A DNA stretch of 64,000 nt from Amphibalanus amphitrite (GCF_019059575.1 NW_024883070.1:62001-126000); one strand, 5' to 3'; numbered from the stretch's first letter, positions 9,506-19,602 are shown. Notes: generated from the letters alone by a model not told the origin. Made by a program: numbers and translations.

Positions 9506-10398
9506 CCCTCGCCGGCACAGGGGGGGGTTGATGCAACCCCCCCCCCCTAAGGGTTTTCGCGAATAACTCGCGTAAAAAGCGGCCGATCGCAACGAAACTT
9601 TCAGTACCCTCGCATTGATCAATTTTACATCTATCCTGAAAATTTCGTGACCCTGACCCCAATGACCTTTGACCTGTGACCTCTTTTCTGTGACCATGTT
9701 TGGCCGAAATCGCGGTTCGGCGCATGTCGGCTCGCATTAGCCGCGCGTTTGCAAGCTTTTCGTGGTTTCAAACATTCAAACATGTGATTTGATGTTGCTC
9801 CCATGCATTTGGGTGGGTGTCAAGGTCACCTGAAGGTCAGGTCAGGTCATTGACCTTTGGTGACCTCGGGTGACCTCGGTTCACTTTTTCGAGTTTTACA
9901 TGTTTTTAGGCTAATTTTGGAGCTGAATTCGAATTTAGCAACCATTTGAACATTTACGAAGTAGTTTTGGTGCCTTCGTAACATGTTACGAAGCTGTCCG
10001 AGGCGGTTGACACGTATTACGAATACCCGTCACAACCCCTACCGGTTGACCTGACTTGACCTGACTCGACCTGGTCTAAATGCTTAAAGACATCATCTCT
10101 GATCAAAACTAAGACGATATTCGTGATCAGCACCCCGGAAAACCTCATAGCAGTCACACTTTACGACTTTCTAACAGGTCCCGATTTTCCCGGTTTTCGG
10201 GTCATTGACCTGACCTGGAAGGTCACCCGATGACCTAGGACCTTAAAATTGGGTATCATTGGCTTCCTCTCGTGACGGGCAACACGCTCGTTTTTTTTTC
10301 CGCTAGCTCGATCAGGGGCCAAACGCGAGGGGGGGTCGTACCAACCCCCCCCCCCCTTGTGCCGTCGAAGGACTCAAAATGGCCTGTGCCGGCGAGGG
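9506..10398. mobile_element. TTAA-type MITE, copy C (best-preserved example)
   Basis: 893 bp flanked by TTAA (9502-9505 and 10399-10402). The termini CCCTCGCCGGCACAGG and CCTGTGCCGGCGAGGG are exact inverses. TTAA target duplication together with CCC...GGG ends is the pattern known from the piggyBac superfamily, so I take this to be a non-autonomous piggyBac-like family; that assignment is inference. Inside the left end is GGGGGGGTTGATGCAACCCC, a perfect hairpin, with a matching one at the right end. The right end repeats the terminus after about 25 bp. It contains a DR1-type TGACCTTTGACCT at 9663-9675. No transposase is encoded. Copy G (25171-26066) has nearly the same interior but other termini. 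Confidence 0.88.
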
Positions 10399-10402
10399 TT
10401 AA

Positions 10403-11456
10403 GTGCAAATAGATATTTTAATTGATCATAAGCAGCTCAAGTCACTCCGGAAACTCCAATCATAGGTCCGATCATAAAACCTCATAGTCCAACGGCCGGT
10501 CATAAAGAGGCCTGACTGCAGGCCTGGTTCGGCCATTGAGCCCATGATCGGGCCCATCCCATCAATAACGCCGCAGCAGCCCCCCCCCCCTCCTCCCCCC
10601 CCCCGCAGACGGACAGTCGAGGTCACGCTAAGGTCGTACTGATTTCCCGTGCGGCGGTCGCCCCCCTCCCCCTCCCTCAGCTGGTGATTCTGAAAGTCAT
10701 GCCTGACAAACAGTCATGGGGCCATGAGACGCAGCCCAGGCTCCGAGCTCTGATATAACCCAGAGCTTCGAGGTGACCATGAGCCCTGCTCCGTACATTG
10801 GCAAACATAGCGTAAAAATAGCATGTTACGCCAGAACTGTAGCTTCTTAGATAAAGATTACCTAATTCTGTTTTGGCTAACGATTCAAGTTTTCATTTTT
10901 ATGCTGCTGAGACATACAAACAAGCATCGTTTTAGTGGACGTACCTAATTACCTCTTCACTTCCCTGTCCCGAGTCTTTTTATGTTACTCAATGAACTGT
11001 TCATTTGTCTTATTGTTCGCACTATTATGTTAAATCTGATCTAACCTACAGAAAGGTTACGACAAGATGCCTCTGTTTACTGTTTACCCAGCCGTCGGGT
11101 TCAACAGTTGTTTTCTCGGTCACCATTGTTACTTCTGTTATGACTAGCGACCTTATGTTTTTTTTTTTTTTGCCTTTGAGCCTCCAGAAGTCTCGGAATT
11201 CAAGAAATAGTAGTGTTTTTCTCACATAGAAAGAAAACCGACAACGTTTATCTTATAGCTAGCAGTGAATACTGAATAGCAGCACATGAAGAAGTGTAAT
11301 CCGATAAATAAGAAGATTGGCCTTCCTTATGGGAGCGCAATTTGAGGATAACAACCTTTTTCGGGATAACGTCCCTAACCGGGGCATTCCAAAACCACCA
11401 TTCTGCATCCGTCATAATGACTTATAAACCACGGCCTTACCTCTGCTGCCTCGGGA
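10403..11456. other. CYP4 intron 2 sequence without recognised gene
   Basis: Contains a C-rich run near 10575-10605 and a T-run near 11158-11171. I see no gene, transposon end or RNA. Confidence 0.5.
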
Positions 11457-11660
11457 GTGTTGATAAGCACGTATAATAGCCCCACGCCGAGTTGGAGGTG
11501 GAAAGCGGAAGCCACCCTTACCTCTGCCGCCTGGAGACTATATATAGTCCACGCCGAGTTGGAGGTGGAATACCCTCATCTCGGCAGCCTGGGTACTATA
11601 TATAGTCCACGCAGGGTTGGAGGTGGAAGCAGAGGTGGAACTTTTTGTTTTTCATTGGGG
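11457..11660 (-). repeat. Dispersed copies of the CYP4 exon 2 junction unit
   Basis: Three diverged copies of the unit found next to exon 2: CACGCCGAGTTGGAGGTGGAA followed by CTCTGCCGCCTGGAGACTATATATAG, and similar. On the minus strand each reads like the end of exon 2 (a F-x-L-Q-x-G then PEAAE relic) with a GTRAGG donor. They lie 5 kb downstream of exon 2, still inside intron 2. Confidence 0.7.
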
Positions 11661-11837
11661 TTGTAGTTTGCCGGAGCCCAGGGTATACCCCCACCAAAAC
11701 CCGAAAAGTCCCCGGATTCGGCCCACTATTTTTCGGGAGGGGCCCACATTTTCAGTTACAAAAAAAAAAATAAAAAAAATAAAAGTGGTCCATCTCCAGG
11801 GAGAGACGGCTGACCCTGTCGTCCCTCCATTGGCTAT

Positions 11838-11946
11838 GCTCGGGGTTACATGAGCAGAGTTAATACGTGCATTACAAACGGACTACAATGGTGAGCGAAT
11901 AGGAAAATCCGTTCCTGATACGCATTTACTTGCTCATGTAACCCCG
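11838..11946. repeat. Short foldback element
   Basis: Imperfect inverted arms of about 43 bp. The left begins CTCGGGGTTACATGAGCAG; the right, inverted, begins TACCGGGGTTACATGAGCAA. Little sequence lies between the arms. Probably a tiny MITE. Confidence 0.6.
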
Positions 11947-12007
11947 GTATATGTGCCTGGTTGTAGGTACTCGGGTATCGCCAGTCGCCACCATGGTCGT
12001 GGCCATA

Positions 12008-12145
12008 GGCGGCGGAACGGGGAGGGCACCGGGGAACCGTGCCCCCTTTGATTTTGGCATTTAAACATTAGCCCTATGGGCGTTGCATGGAAAGAATGGG
12101 ATCAAAAGTCGACAGTGCCCCCCTTAATTGAGGGTGTTCCGCCGC
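12008..12145. mobile_element. Small MITE with GGCGGCGGAAC ends
   Basis: Ends GGCGGCGGAACGGGGAGGG and, inverted, GCGGCGGAACACCCTC, flanked by TA on both sides (12006-12007 and 12146-12147). 138 bp, non-coding. TA duplication suits Tc1/mariner-like MITEs, but the superfamily is uncertain. Confidence 0.55.
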
Positions 12146-12719
12146 TAGGTACTGGTCGTGGCGATTCGGAAACGGTAGGTAAACGCCCAAAATCACAGTC
12201 CCTATGAATACTCGTTTCTTTCCACATTTGACACAAACATTACTCAGTATTGGAGCAGGGCTGTTTCCCTACGAGTAACAATTTAATCCACTCGTGGCAA
12301 TTGAAAACGAAGACCTAAACAGGAATACGTTATTTTTAGACTAAAAAACTTAAAACGGGTCCATCTTTGTATATTAATGCCACTGTCGTCTGGAATACGT
12401 CTATTACGGAAACGGGTAGTATAAACCGGAATAGTGACTGATCAGACATGAGATATTTTGCAAACGAGGACAACATACCGAACACAATGCCGCAAAGGAA
12501 CATAACACTGGATCTAAATTATCTCAACCTGAGGAAACTAAATAATAAATGCCACAGCCTTTTCATATCACCGAATACTTCAATTAACTAGATGATCTTC
12601 TTTTTTTTCAACGAGCAAATGTATTATGCATTGTTTGGCGAATCGTAAACAAAACGCATACTCTTCACAGTCACGATGGCTAGGAACACATAGCGGCTTG
12701 TTTGTCTGCCCCTGAGACA
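12146..12719. other. CYP4 intron 2 sequence without recognised gene
   Basis: AT-rich, with no ORF of interest and no repeat seen. Confidence 0.5.
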
Positions 12720-13436
12720 CTGAACGTACACCGATTTTCAGCTAAATCGAAAGACCCCGCCGTTTACCGTTAAAATGTTAGTTGGCCGTTAATTCGTTAA
12801 CGGTGCAAAATACCACCCCAAAGAGGCACATTTTCGGAATAAGCGCATCGAGGAGGCCCTGTACACCGATTTTCAGCCAAATCGAAAGACCCCGTCGTTT
12901 CCCGTTAAAATGTTGATTGGCCGTTTACTCGTTAACGGTGCAAAATATCACCCCAAAGAGGCACATTTTCGGAATCAGCGCATCGAGGAGGCCCTGTATA
13001 CCGATTTTCAGCTAAATCGAAAGACCCCGCCGTTTCCCATTAAAATGTTAATTGGTCGTTAACTCGTTAACGGTGCAAAATACCACCACAAAGAGGTACT
13101 TTTTCGGAATCAGCGCATCGAGGAGGCCCTGTATACCGATTTTCAGCCAAATCGAAAGAACCGGCCGTTTCCCATTAAATGTTAATTGGTCGTTAAATCG
13201 GTTACGGTGCAAAATACCACCCCAAAAAGGTACATTTTCGGAATCAGCACATCGAGGAGGCCCTGTACACCGATTTTCAGCTAAATCGAAAGACCCCGCC
13301 GTTTCCCGCTAAAATGTTAATTGGTCATTAACTCGTTAACGGTGCAAAATACCACCCCAAAGAGGCATATTTTCGGAATCAGCGCATCGAGGAGGCTCTG
13401 GATACCGATTTTCAGCCAAATTGAAAGACCCCGAAT
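12720..13436. repeat. 135-bp minisatellite, about 5.3 copies
   Basis: The mark CCGATTTTCAG recurs at 12731, 12866, 13001, 13136, 13270 and 13405, so the period is 135 bp (once 134). Each unit carries CCCCGCCGTTTCCCGTTAAA and CATCGAGGAGGCCCTG. Units are roughly 90% alike by eye. It lies in CYP4 intron 2 and I see no coding signal. Confidence 0.93.
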
Positions 13437-13536
13437 ATGCTGCTGTGAGGCTGATATTCGTTGCTGCTGATTTGACAGACGTCGCCAAAACCTTGCATTT
13501 GTATCAAATGCGTCATGCTGGCTTACATGTGACTTA

Positions 13537-13990
13537 GGGCCTGTTCCAGCGCCTCCAGAAACCTCCAGAAAGCTCCAGAAAGCTCTAGAATCCTCCAGAG
13601 AGCGTTCCAGCGCCTCCAGAAAGCTCCAGAAAGCTCTCGCCAAAGCTCCAGAAACCTCCAGTAGCCTCCAGAGAGTTGAGAGGTCCAAATTTCTCTGGAG
13701 GCTCTGGTCTACAATTATGGCGCACATGTGACAATCACGAATGTAAACAAAGGACATTTGACTGATTATTTTACAACTCGATTGTAAAGAAAATTACATT
13801 GCTATAATTTTATTTATCTTTTTAACTAAAATTGAAAACAAATTATGCGTTTCAAGAGAGAACAATCGTCATTCTTTTGGTATCTATGACGCCAATCTCC
13901 AGAAATCTCCAGATTGCGTTCCAGCCTCCAGTAAAACCTCTGGTAGAGCCTCCAGTCAAGAATTTCTTCTGGAGGCGCTGGAACAGGCCC
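13537..13990. mobile_element. PIF/Harbinger-like MITE
   Basis: 454 bp with inverted ends GGGCCTGTTCCAGCGCCTCC / GGAGGCGCTGGAACAGGCCC and a 3-bp TTA duplication (13534-13536 and 13991-13993). GGGCCTGTT ends with TTA duplication are typical of PIF/Harbinger. Near both ends it carries runs of CTCCAGAAA-type subrepeats in opposite orientations. No transposase. Confidence 0.75.
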
Positions 13991-14367
13991 TTAGTTTGCA
14001 TCGTTTGCATTCTGTTCGCGAACCTGTCAGTAAGATTATCAGCACTAATTATCGCACAGGATTGGTTTTTACTTTTTATGGTCGTCAACGCTGATTTCAA
14101 GTGTCGTCATTTTAGCCAAATATTCGTGCTGATTGGTGGTATTGTGCCAACTGACAAAATTGCGAACAGAGTGATATTTCACTTAAGAAATGTATTTGAT
14201 ATTATGATTATGGTGATTGAATGCTACATAGGGTGAAGGCTTAGGTTAGGTTAATTTATTTCTGAAGCTTGCTGTTTGTGTCAAACTTTTCATCTATGCT
14301 TATCTCTTTGATAAGCACAGCCAGGTATGAAATATTTAGTGAGAAAACCCAAAAGTAGGTACAGTCA

Positions 14368-14528
14368 CAGTGGCGGATCAGGATCCAGGGGGGGGGGGGG
14401 CAAAATGGGCATTTGCCCCTCACAAACGGCATAATATTAATATTACGCCTATGGACGAGGCATGGAAAGAATCGATAAATTGTTATGGTTTGCCCCCCCC
14501 CCCAAACTCTGAGCTGGATTTGCCACTG
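14368..14528. mobile_element. 161-bp MITE with CAGTGGCGGATC ends
   Basis: Ends CAGTGGCGGATCAGGATCCA and, inverted, CAGTGGCAAATCCAGC, with G-run and C-run next to them. Non-coding. A target duplication is not clear, so the superfamily is left open. Confidence 0.6.
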
Positions 14529-14935
14529 CAAAAGTATGATGAATGTTATGATTTGTTTTGCTTCACACTTCAATGTTACATGTTAAGATTTTTTGGAACA
14601 CTTTCAAATTTCAATATGATTCACTTAGTATGCTTAAGAAGTGTGAAGTGATTGACTTTCATATCATGCTCTGCTCACTGTCTCAGCGGAATATGTTCTT
14701 AACAGAGCACTTTCAATGTTTTTAGCATCTGGAATTTAAAAAAAAGTCCTAATTTTTTGATATCTTCACTTTCTTGATATATCTCAATTATCTGCTTCTG
14801 AAGGGATACATATTTTGTTCATTTTCATGTGTTTCAGGCTTATTCTTAATTTTCCAATGTTGGGGTTGTAGTTTTGCCATTGGGGTTGTACTTTTAAAAA
14901 TTGGGGTTGTAGCTACACCCCCCACAGTATAAAGT
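14529..14935. other. CYP4 intron 2 sequence without recognised gene
   Basis: AT-rich. Near the end TTGGGGTTGTAG is repeated three times (about 14860-14910). Confidence 0.5.
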
Positions 14936-14988
14936 TCCGCATGTGGGTGGAAGCCACCCTTAACTCGGCGGCCTGAGGACTGTTACTA

Positions 14989-15265
14989 GCCATTTTCACG
15001 ACTTGCTATCCGGCGAGTGCACCTAATTTGACCAAATCTGCACCTAATCTCTTTAACAGCAAATATCTTCATTTTATGAATTTATTTCAGTGTTTTAATC
15101 GATTATGCTCTCTGATAATATGACTAAGCAGGCATATAAGCAATTAGTCAGCAGCCCTAGCTGATAGCTACGAAGAGACACACTGAACCTGATTTGACCA
15201 AATCTGCACCTTATCTGTACCAGATGTGCACCAAATGTGTACCAGATGGCCGTCGTGCAAACGGC
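14989..15265. mobile_element. 277-bp MITE inserted into an exon-2-derived repeat unit
   Basis: Imperfect inverted ends GCCATTTTCACGACTTGC and, inverted, GCCGTTTGCACGACGGCC. Inside each end is ACCTAATTTGACCAAATCTG or its near copy. Units of the exon 2 array flank it on both sides (14936-14988 and from 15266), so it landed inside the array. Related pieces lie at 61486-61607 and 63358-63519. Confidence 0.75.
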
Positions 15266-16890
15266 CTGTATACCTATAGCCCCACGCCGAGTTGGAGGTG
15301 GAAGCCACCCTTACCGCGGCGGCCTGGGGCTGTATATAGTCCGGTGGAAGCCCCCCCTCACCTCGGTGGCCCCGGGGCTGTATATAGTCCGGTGGACCTC
15401 ACCCTCACCTCGGCGGCCTCGGGGCTGTATACTGTATACCTATAGCCCACGCCGAGTTGGAGGTGGAAGTCACCCTCACCTCGGCGGCCTCGGGACTGTA
15501 TATAGTCCGGTGGGAGCCACCCTCACCTCGGGGCTGTATATAGTCCGGTGGAAGCCCCCCCCACCTCGGCGGCCTCGGGGCTGTATATAGTCCGGTGGTA
15601 GCCACTCTCACCTCGGCGGCCTGAGGACTGTATACTGTATACCTATAGCCCACGCCGAATTGGAGATAGAAGCTACCCTTACCTCGGCGGCCTGGGGGCT
15701 GTATATAGTCCGGTGGACCTCGGCGGCCTCGGGACTGTATAGTCCGGTGGAAGCCCCCCTCACCTCGGGGCTGTATATAGTCCGTGGAAGTCACCCTTAC
15801 CTCGGCGGCCTGAGGGCTGTATATAGTCCGGTGGAAGCCACCCTTACCTCGGCGGCCTGAGGGCTGTATATAGTCCGGTGGACCTCGGCGGCCTCGGGGC
15901 TGTATATAGTCCGGTGAAAGTGACCCTTACCTCGGCGGCCTGAGGGCTGTATATAGTCCGGTGGACCTCGGCGGCCTCGGGGCTGTATATAGTCCGGTGA
16001 AAGTGACCCTTACCTCGGCGGCCTGAGGGCTGTATATAGTCCGGTGGACCTCGGCGGCCTCGGGGCTGTATATAGTCCGGTGAAAGTGACCCTTACCTCG
16101 GCGGCCTGAGGGCTGTATATAGTCCGGTGGACCTCGGCGGCCTCGGGGCTGTATATAGTCCGGTGAAAGTGACCCTTACCTCGGCGGCCTGAGGGCTGTA
16201 TATAGTCCGGTGGACCTCGGCGGCCTCGGGGCTGTATATAGTCCGGTGAAAGTGACCCTTACCTCGGCGGCCTGAGGGCTGTATATAGTCCGGTGGACCT
16301 CGGCGGCCTCGGGGCTGTATATAGTCCGGTGAAAGTGACCCTTACCTCGGCGGCCTGAGGGCTGTATATAGTCCGGTGGACCTCGGCGGCCTCGGGGCTG
16401 TATATAGTCCGGTGAAAGTGACCCTTACCTCGGCGGCCTGAGGGCTGTATATAGTCCGGTGGACCTCGGCGGCCTCGGGGCTGTATATAGTCCGGTGAAA
16501 GTGACCCTTACCTCGGCGGCCTGAGGGCTGTATATAGTCCGGTGGACCTCGGCGGCCTCGGGGCTGTATATAGTCCGGTGAAAGTGACCCTTACCTCGGC
16601 GGCCTGAGGGCTGTATATAGTCCGGTGGACCTCGGCGGCCTCGGGGCTGTATATAGTCCGGTGAAAGTGACCCTTACCTCGGCGGCCTGAGGGCTGTATA
16701 TAGTCCGGTGAAAGTGACCCTTACCTCGGCGGCCTGAGGGCTGTATATAGTCCGGTGGAAGCCACCCTCACCTCGGCGGCCTGAGGGCTGTATATAGTCC
16801 GGTGGACCTCACCCTCACCTCGGCGGCCTGAGGGCTGTATACTGTATACCTATAGCCCACGCCGAATTGGAGATAGAAGCTACCCTCACC
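15266..16890 (-). repeat. Donor array: tandem copies of the CYP4 exon 2 / intron 2 junction
   Basis: In gene orientation each unit reads roughly CTATATACAGYCC, then GAGGCCGCCGAG|GTRAGGGT. That is the last codons of exon 2 (SPEAAE) and its donor. Longer units keep the upstream exon part as well (a TTCGGCGTGGGCTATAGG-like stretch that parallels QLGVDY). From about 15881 to 16700 there is an 83-bp higher-order period made of a 34- and a 49-bp subunit, roughly ten copies. I count over twenty good donors before the real exon is reached at 16890. The ORFs seen here are relics of this structure. Confidence 0.9.
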
Positions 16891-16993
16891 TCGGCGGCCT
16901 CGGGACTGTTGATGACCACGTAGTCCACACCGAGCTGCAGGTGGAAAAAGCCGCGGTACTGACGCACGTAGTGCATCAGCATGTCCAGCAGGT
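16890..16993 (-). CDS. CYP4 exon 2
   Basis: A 104-bp exon that contributes two bases plus 34 codons, including DLLDMLMHYVRQYRG, FFHLQLGVDYVVIN and SPEAAE. This matches the helix A / beta-1 region of CYP4 proteins, which ends in a P-E-x-A/V-E motif. The acceptor is TTCTCAG|ACCTG at 16993 and the donor is GCCGAG|GTGAGG at 16890. The exon lies between two tandem arrays made from its own ends: acceptor-like units on the upstream side (16989-17825) and donor-bearing units on the downstream side (15266-16890). Confidence 0.88.
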
Positions 16994-17825
16994 CTGAGAA
17001 CACGGAAAAAACAGGAGGTCTGAGAACACGGAAAAACAGGGGTGAGAAGACGGAAAAACAGGTTTGAAAACAAGGAAAAAGTGGGCCTGCCAAAACAGAG
17101 AAACAGGGGGTAGGGAAATACGGAAAACAGGAATTCTGCAAAAACGGAAAAAACGGATCAAAGAACACGAGAATACAGGTGTGTGAGCACGGGAAAACAG
17201 GTCTGAGAACACGGGAAAACAGGTCTGAGAATACGGGAAAACAGGTGTGTGAGCACGGGAAAACAGGTCTGAGAACAAGGGAAACAGGGATGAGAAAACG
17301 GGAAAACAGGTCTGAGAACACGGAAAAAACAGGGGTGAGAACACAGGAAAATAGGTCTGAAAACACGGAAAAACAGGAAGACTGCCAAAACAGAGAAACA
17401 GGAGGGAGGGAAACATGAAAAAACAGGAATTCTGCCAAAAGGAAAAAACGGGTCTGAGAACATGAGAAAACAGGTGTGTGAGCACGGGAAAACAGGTCTG
17501 AGAACACGCGAAAACAGGTCTGAAAACACGGAAAAACAGGAGGAAGGCAAGCACGGAAATACAGAAGGTCTGCTAATTCGGAACTACAGGAGGTCTGAGA
17601 ATATGGAAATACAGTATGTCTGCGAACAGAGGAACGGGTCTTCGAACACGGAACACGGCAGGTCTAAGAAAACGAGAAAACAGGAGGTCTGCAAACACGG
17701 AAATACAGGTCTGAGAGCACGGAAATGCCTACAGGTGTGAGAACACGGAAAAGCAAGAAGTCTTCAAACACCGGAAAACACGAGGTTGGCAAACACGGAA
17801 AACAGGAGGGCTGCCGACACGGGAA
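16989..17825 (-). repeat. Acceptor array: tandem copies of the CYP4 intron 1 / exon 2 junction
   Basis: The real exon 2 acceptor reads TTTTTTCCGTGTTCTCAG|ACCTG. Upstream in gene orientation the same 20-25-bp string, TTTTCCCGTGTTCTCAGACC and variants, is repeated over about 840 bp, roughly thirty degenerate units of which about ten keep GTTCTCAGACC. Each intact unit therefore holds a pyrimidine tract, a CAG and the first exon bases. The Phe/Cys-rich frames it yields are not genes. Confidence 0.9.
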
Positions 17826-17839
17826 ACATAATGTCTGCT

Positions 17840-18048
17840 AGGCACGTAGCCAGGATTTGCTCAGGGAGGGACCACAAGTCGCGGCCTAGTGTAGTCTCGC
17901 GGCCTCCCTCCAAAAACGGAAAACTCCTCGGATTGGCCACTATTTTTGGAGCTGTGGTGCAGCCGTTTTTATATTTTCTATCAAAATTTGTTTTATTTTT
18001 CGCCTTCTGGGGGGGGCTGCCCCCTGCCCTTCTTGACTACGTCCCTGA
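17840..18048. mobile_element. Probable small MITE with CACGTAGCCAGGAT ends
   Basis: Left end AGGCACGTAGCCAGGATTTG; right end, inverted, AGGGACGTAGTCAAGAAGG, an imperfect terminal repeat. A GGGGGGGCTGCCCCC hairpin lies inside the right end. Non-coding; target duplication not resolved. Confidence 0.45.
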
Positions 18049-19301
18049 GGTTGGCAGACACGGAAAGACAACATCGATGGGAAATATCTGCTCTATGTTA
18101 CTCGATGCTACCGTATATCAAATTGGAGCATGTCACAACAAAGTATTCATCTCATATGTATGTGTCTGCCAACAGCCGTGGAGAATTACGTTTATGTTGT
18201 TGTAAATATTTACGCTTTGTCACGACCTGAATTGTCGTACGTCTGTCTGTTTTCGTGTCATCATAGAATATCTAACCTTAAGTTTCGTCATGTAGGTATT
18301 GCATTTTCGTATTAATCAGAACGAAAACAAGTTACGCTAATTGCTGTCTATGATTGCAAAAAAAAAACGTAAGTCAAACTACCTACAGAAACTTTCAAAA
18401 CCAATGCGTGCACATTATAAAACATTCATTAGCAAAGTAATTTACACTTCATAGCACCTAATAACACATAGTGTTTTGTGTTCGCCTTTCCAGCCAGTCA
18501 CGACCTTTGACCTTGGCCGTGACCTTTAGCGACGCTCGTATTGACCGTCTGCAGTCTGGCCGGCCGGTCGACAGTGTAGACCCATCGCGCGGACCGATAG
18601 ACCCGCCGGCGTGGTCCAGCCCCATGGCACTCCTATCGTCGGCACGGGGGCACGGTAACAAACCCATCGCGTGGACCTGTCCCTATAATACACCGCACCG
18701 TCGGCCTCCGGGGGGTGGGGTGGAGGGGGGGGGGGCAGAGAGCGACAGAGGAAATCGATGAGAGCGAAACCCAAGGCCGGCACGGCGTCATGACGTGGGA
18801 TCTGACCACATGGTGAACACTGGTGAGAAGTAAACCAGTTCAGGAAGACTAGTAATCCCGGATGGCTAAATGAACTGTGACTTGATGAGATGAAGAGACT
18901 GAAACACTAATGCACAGTAGATATGCAAACGCACCGACAAATGAACCATTATGCAGGAGAATGGCGATTTTAGCACGGGTGGGGAGGGCCGTGGTCACTA
19001 AAAGACGATACCCTGACCGCTGACAGATTGACCGGTGACCTGCTGGAACTTCAATAAAACCGACACATGACCAGTCGACCTCTGGCCTGTGACTGACATG
19101 ACCAGTCGACCTCTGAACTGTGACCTGACAGACCCGACTGTGCCATCACCTGAGCGCCACTGACATTCGATACTTTCTGACCTGCGTTTCCTGACTCTTA
19201 CCTTTTCAACCCTCATTGACTTGTGACATCCCGACTTTTCATTGACCTTTGACCTTATACGAGCATGTCTCATTCATTGGCCGGCAGCCTTATTTGACCT
19301 T
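18049..19301. other. CYP4 intron 1, mostly without recognised features
   Basis: No gene or clear transposon. A G-run lies at about 18719-18735. From about 19020 to 19320 the sequence is rich in TGACCTGTGACC and TGACCTTTGACC motifs, like the interiors of the TTAA MITEs, but I found no element ends. Confidence 0.5.
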
Positions 19302-19456
19302 TCACTGACCTGTGACCTGCCAGGGGACCAGCAGCGTGTGTCCCAGCACCGGGTACACGGGTTTGGGTCCGGGCAGGTGTCACTGACCTGTGACCTGCCA
19401 GGGGACCAGCAGCGTGTGTCCCAGCACGGGTAGACGGGTTTGGGTCCGGGCAGGTT
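19302..19456 (-). repeat. 78-bp tandem duplication of CYP4 exon 1 end plus donor
   Basis: Two adjacent units, 19302-19379 and 19380-19456, each contain the hinge codons from PGPKPV to QVT and the donor ACAG|GTCAGTG. They differ at only a few positions; one is the missing G near 19428 that breaks the frame of the upstream unit. The gene therefore offers two donors for exon 1. Confidence 0.9.
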
Positions 19457-19602
19457 TTTGATCTGCTGTGGTGGACGGAGAGCCCGCGTGACCAGCAGCG
19501 CCACGGGCAGCAGCAGCGCCAGCAGCAGCAGCACGGGCGGCGTCAGCAGCGACCAGCAGCGGCCAGCAGCCGGCCCAGCAGGCCAGCAGACACCTCCAGC
19601 AT
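19310..19602 (-). CDS. CYP4 exon 1: membrane anchor and proline hinge
   Basis: This exon encodes the ER signal anchor, with a run like LLTPPVLLLLALLLPVALLV, followed by basic TRALRPPQQIK, then the hinge NLPGPKPVYP and VLGHTLLVPWQVT. The ATG at 19602-19600 sits in a strong Kozak context (GCCGCCATGC), so I chose it. Read from that ATG, the frame is not continuous: the anchor is in a different frame from the ATG, and VLGHTLLVPW is offset again. The second offset comes from one missing G near 19428, in the upstream copy of a 78-bp tandem duplication (19302-19456); the downstream copy reads PGPKPVYPVLGH intact. The breaks may be assembly indels in GC-rich sequence or real decay. Donor: ACAG|GTCAGTG at 19310, repeated at 19388. 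Splicing to exon 2 restores an Asp codon (G|AC). Confidence 0.75.

Larger units (their letters stand above)
571..19602 (-). other. CYP4-family cytochrome P450 gene, exons 1-5 (3' part outside window)
   Basis: Five exons on the minus strand join in frame into the N-terminal part of a family 4 cytochrome P450, a heme monooxygenase held in the ER membrane by an N-terminal anchor. CYP4 members typically hydroxylate fatty acids, eicosanoids or hormones; the substrate here cannot be told. Exons: 19310-19602, 16890-16993, 6997-7087, 1019-1201 and 571-640, with introns of phase 1, 0, 1 and 1. All junctions are AG/GT. The joined protein shows a leucine-rich anchor, the proline-rich LPGPKPVYP hinge, then [32 protein letters not shown] (the WxxRR helix C motif) and ATMGVQIKAQ, all in CYP4 order. 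The I-helix, ExxR and heme-cysteine exons must lie beyond base 1. Introns total about 18 kb and are mostly repeats. Family call is firm; whether the gene is functional is open because exon 1 contains apparent frame breaks. Confidence 0.9.

Noticed and set aside
10560-10626. Glycine-rich frame at a C-run
   Set aside because: It is a homopolymer artefact of CCCCCCC sequence.
16768-17554. Phe/Cys/Ser-rich open frames on the minus strand
   Set aside because: They are translations of the 20-25-bp acceptor-like minisatellite upstream of CYP4 exon 2.
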